7,300 bases of DNA, taken from the NCBI GenBank assembly GCA_903823545.1, contig CAIJTL010000930.1, positions 1-7,300 on the forward strand, given 5' to 3'. The position numbers were made by a program, and so were the translations under genes. Below, piece by piece: positions 6,710 to 7,300 of this stretch. Position 1 is the stretch's first letter; each line of letters begins with the position of its first letter. The DNA is from an uncultured Planctomycetaceae bacterium. GTDB taxonomy: Bacteria > Planctomycetota > Planctomycetia > Planctomycetales > Planctomycetaceae. The notes under the pieces were generated by a model. The model searched no databases, was not told where the DNA came from, and saw nothing but the letters and a program-made list of their open reading frames with translations.

Positions 6710-7228
6710 TTAAGGGATGGTTGATTGAGCGGTCTGTGAAACAGGGCGCAGCGTCTCGGCCGTGCCGCCGTCGAGCATTCGGATGCGAATTCGGTGGAAC
6801 ACAAATTCGTTGCCGCCCGGATGAATCCACAGGCTCACTCGACGGTCGTGGGGGAAGCCTTCGCGATACGAATACGAAATCTCGGTGCGGTCGCCGTTCC
6901 ACTCTCCTATGGCCGCGCCGTTGAGAGCGACAGACACATGATCGACGGCCTGTTGACGACGGATGTTAAAGCGAATCGTCGTCCGCTCCCCCGTCACCAA
7001 CTGCGCTCCCGCCTTCAACTGCACTCCCTTAGCTCTCGATCCGAGAAACGCTCCGCTATTTCCCGTTGGGTCGAACAGCAGCGGGCACTCTCCAATTTTC
7101 GTCGGCAGGTTCACGTTTTTCGGAAGAAGACGTGTTGCGTAACGCGGAATAGCGTTTTGAAATCGTGGATCGGCAGGGAGAACTTTGTTGGGTGGGCAAG
7201 TGGGTGTCGTGAAACTTTCGCATAGCAG
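6710..7228 (-). pseudogene. Upstream domain of the degraded LRR protein (beta-sandwich-like), ends at in-frame TAA
   Basis: This frame is open from 7228 down to TAA 6710-6712 and is the same frame as the LRR part that restarts at 6703. From 7114 it encodes about 134 residues: a beta-rich stretch with TTIRFNIRR, VSVALNGAAIGEWNG, and a final FHRIRIRMLDGG, resembling the concanavalin/3-keto-disaccharide-hydrolase-like domain found before the LRRs in planctomycete family members. The earliest listed start is GTG 7114, but it has no ribosome binding site, and codons upstream (PADPRFQNAIPRYATRLLPKN) also look coding, up to a TAA at 7229-7231. So the true start is unknown, and either a third lesion or the edge of the gene lies near 7229. 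Any kinase domain would be beyond the window. A single change (for example CAA to TAA) could explain the stop at 6710. Confidence 0.6.
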
Positions 7229-7300
7229 TTACCACAGCGTGAGGATGCGCAATCAGTTCCGTTTTCAGGACGACTCTTTTCGCGAAGCTGCTCATAAAAC

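Overview
The window looks like chromosomal DNA from a planctomycete (Planctomycetota). The main clue is a minus-strand gene remnant with 21-residue leucine-rich repeats of the type L-S/x-P-L-K-G-M-P-L, ending in a tail with KINDKPAAEF. I know this architecture from the C-termini of planctomycete serine/threonine kinase-like proteins. The mix of hydrolases and uncharacterised families, and the several foldback repeats between genes, fit that origin. Genus cannot be read from the sequence.

Left part (2-4705, all plus strand): the C-terminal 270 residues of a GH63/MGH1-like glucosidase; a foldback repeat (834-923); a six-segment membrane protein (938-1609, TTG start); a GH13 alpha-amylase-family enzyme (1606-3117) whose ATG overlaps the previous stop as ATGA; and a DUF2252 protein (3188-4705) with phosphotransferase-like motifs. 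The last three are close enough to form an operon. The two glycosidases suggest alpha-glucan or glucoside handling in the cytoplasm; what DUF2252 and the membrane protein add is unknown.

Middle part (4706-5716): a 222-base intergenic stretch with two small hairpins and a long foldback (4789-4880), then a bestrophin-like/DUF4239 membrane protein (4928-5716) with a clear ribosome binding site. Positions 5717-5840 hold nothing I can name.

Right part (5841-7300, minus strand): a degraded gene for a planctomycete LRR protein. A 134-bp foldback element (6278-6411) with perfect 25-bp terminal inverted repeats and a TGA target duplication sits inside one leucine-rich repeat. Removing the element plus one TGA copy (137 bp) restores both the reading frame and the exact 63-bp repeat period, so this is a well-supported MITE insertion. 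An in-frame TAA at 6710-6712 separates the LRR region from an upstream beta-sandwich-like domain, so the gene has at least two lesions. The core of the element shares a roughly 33-bp sequence with the foldback at 834-923, which defines a dispersed repeat family in this genome.
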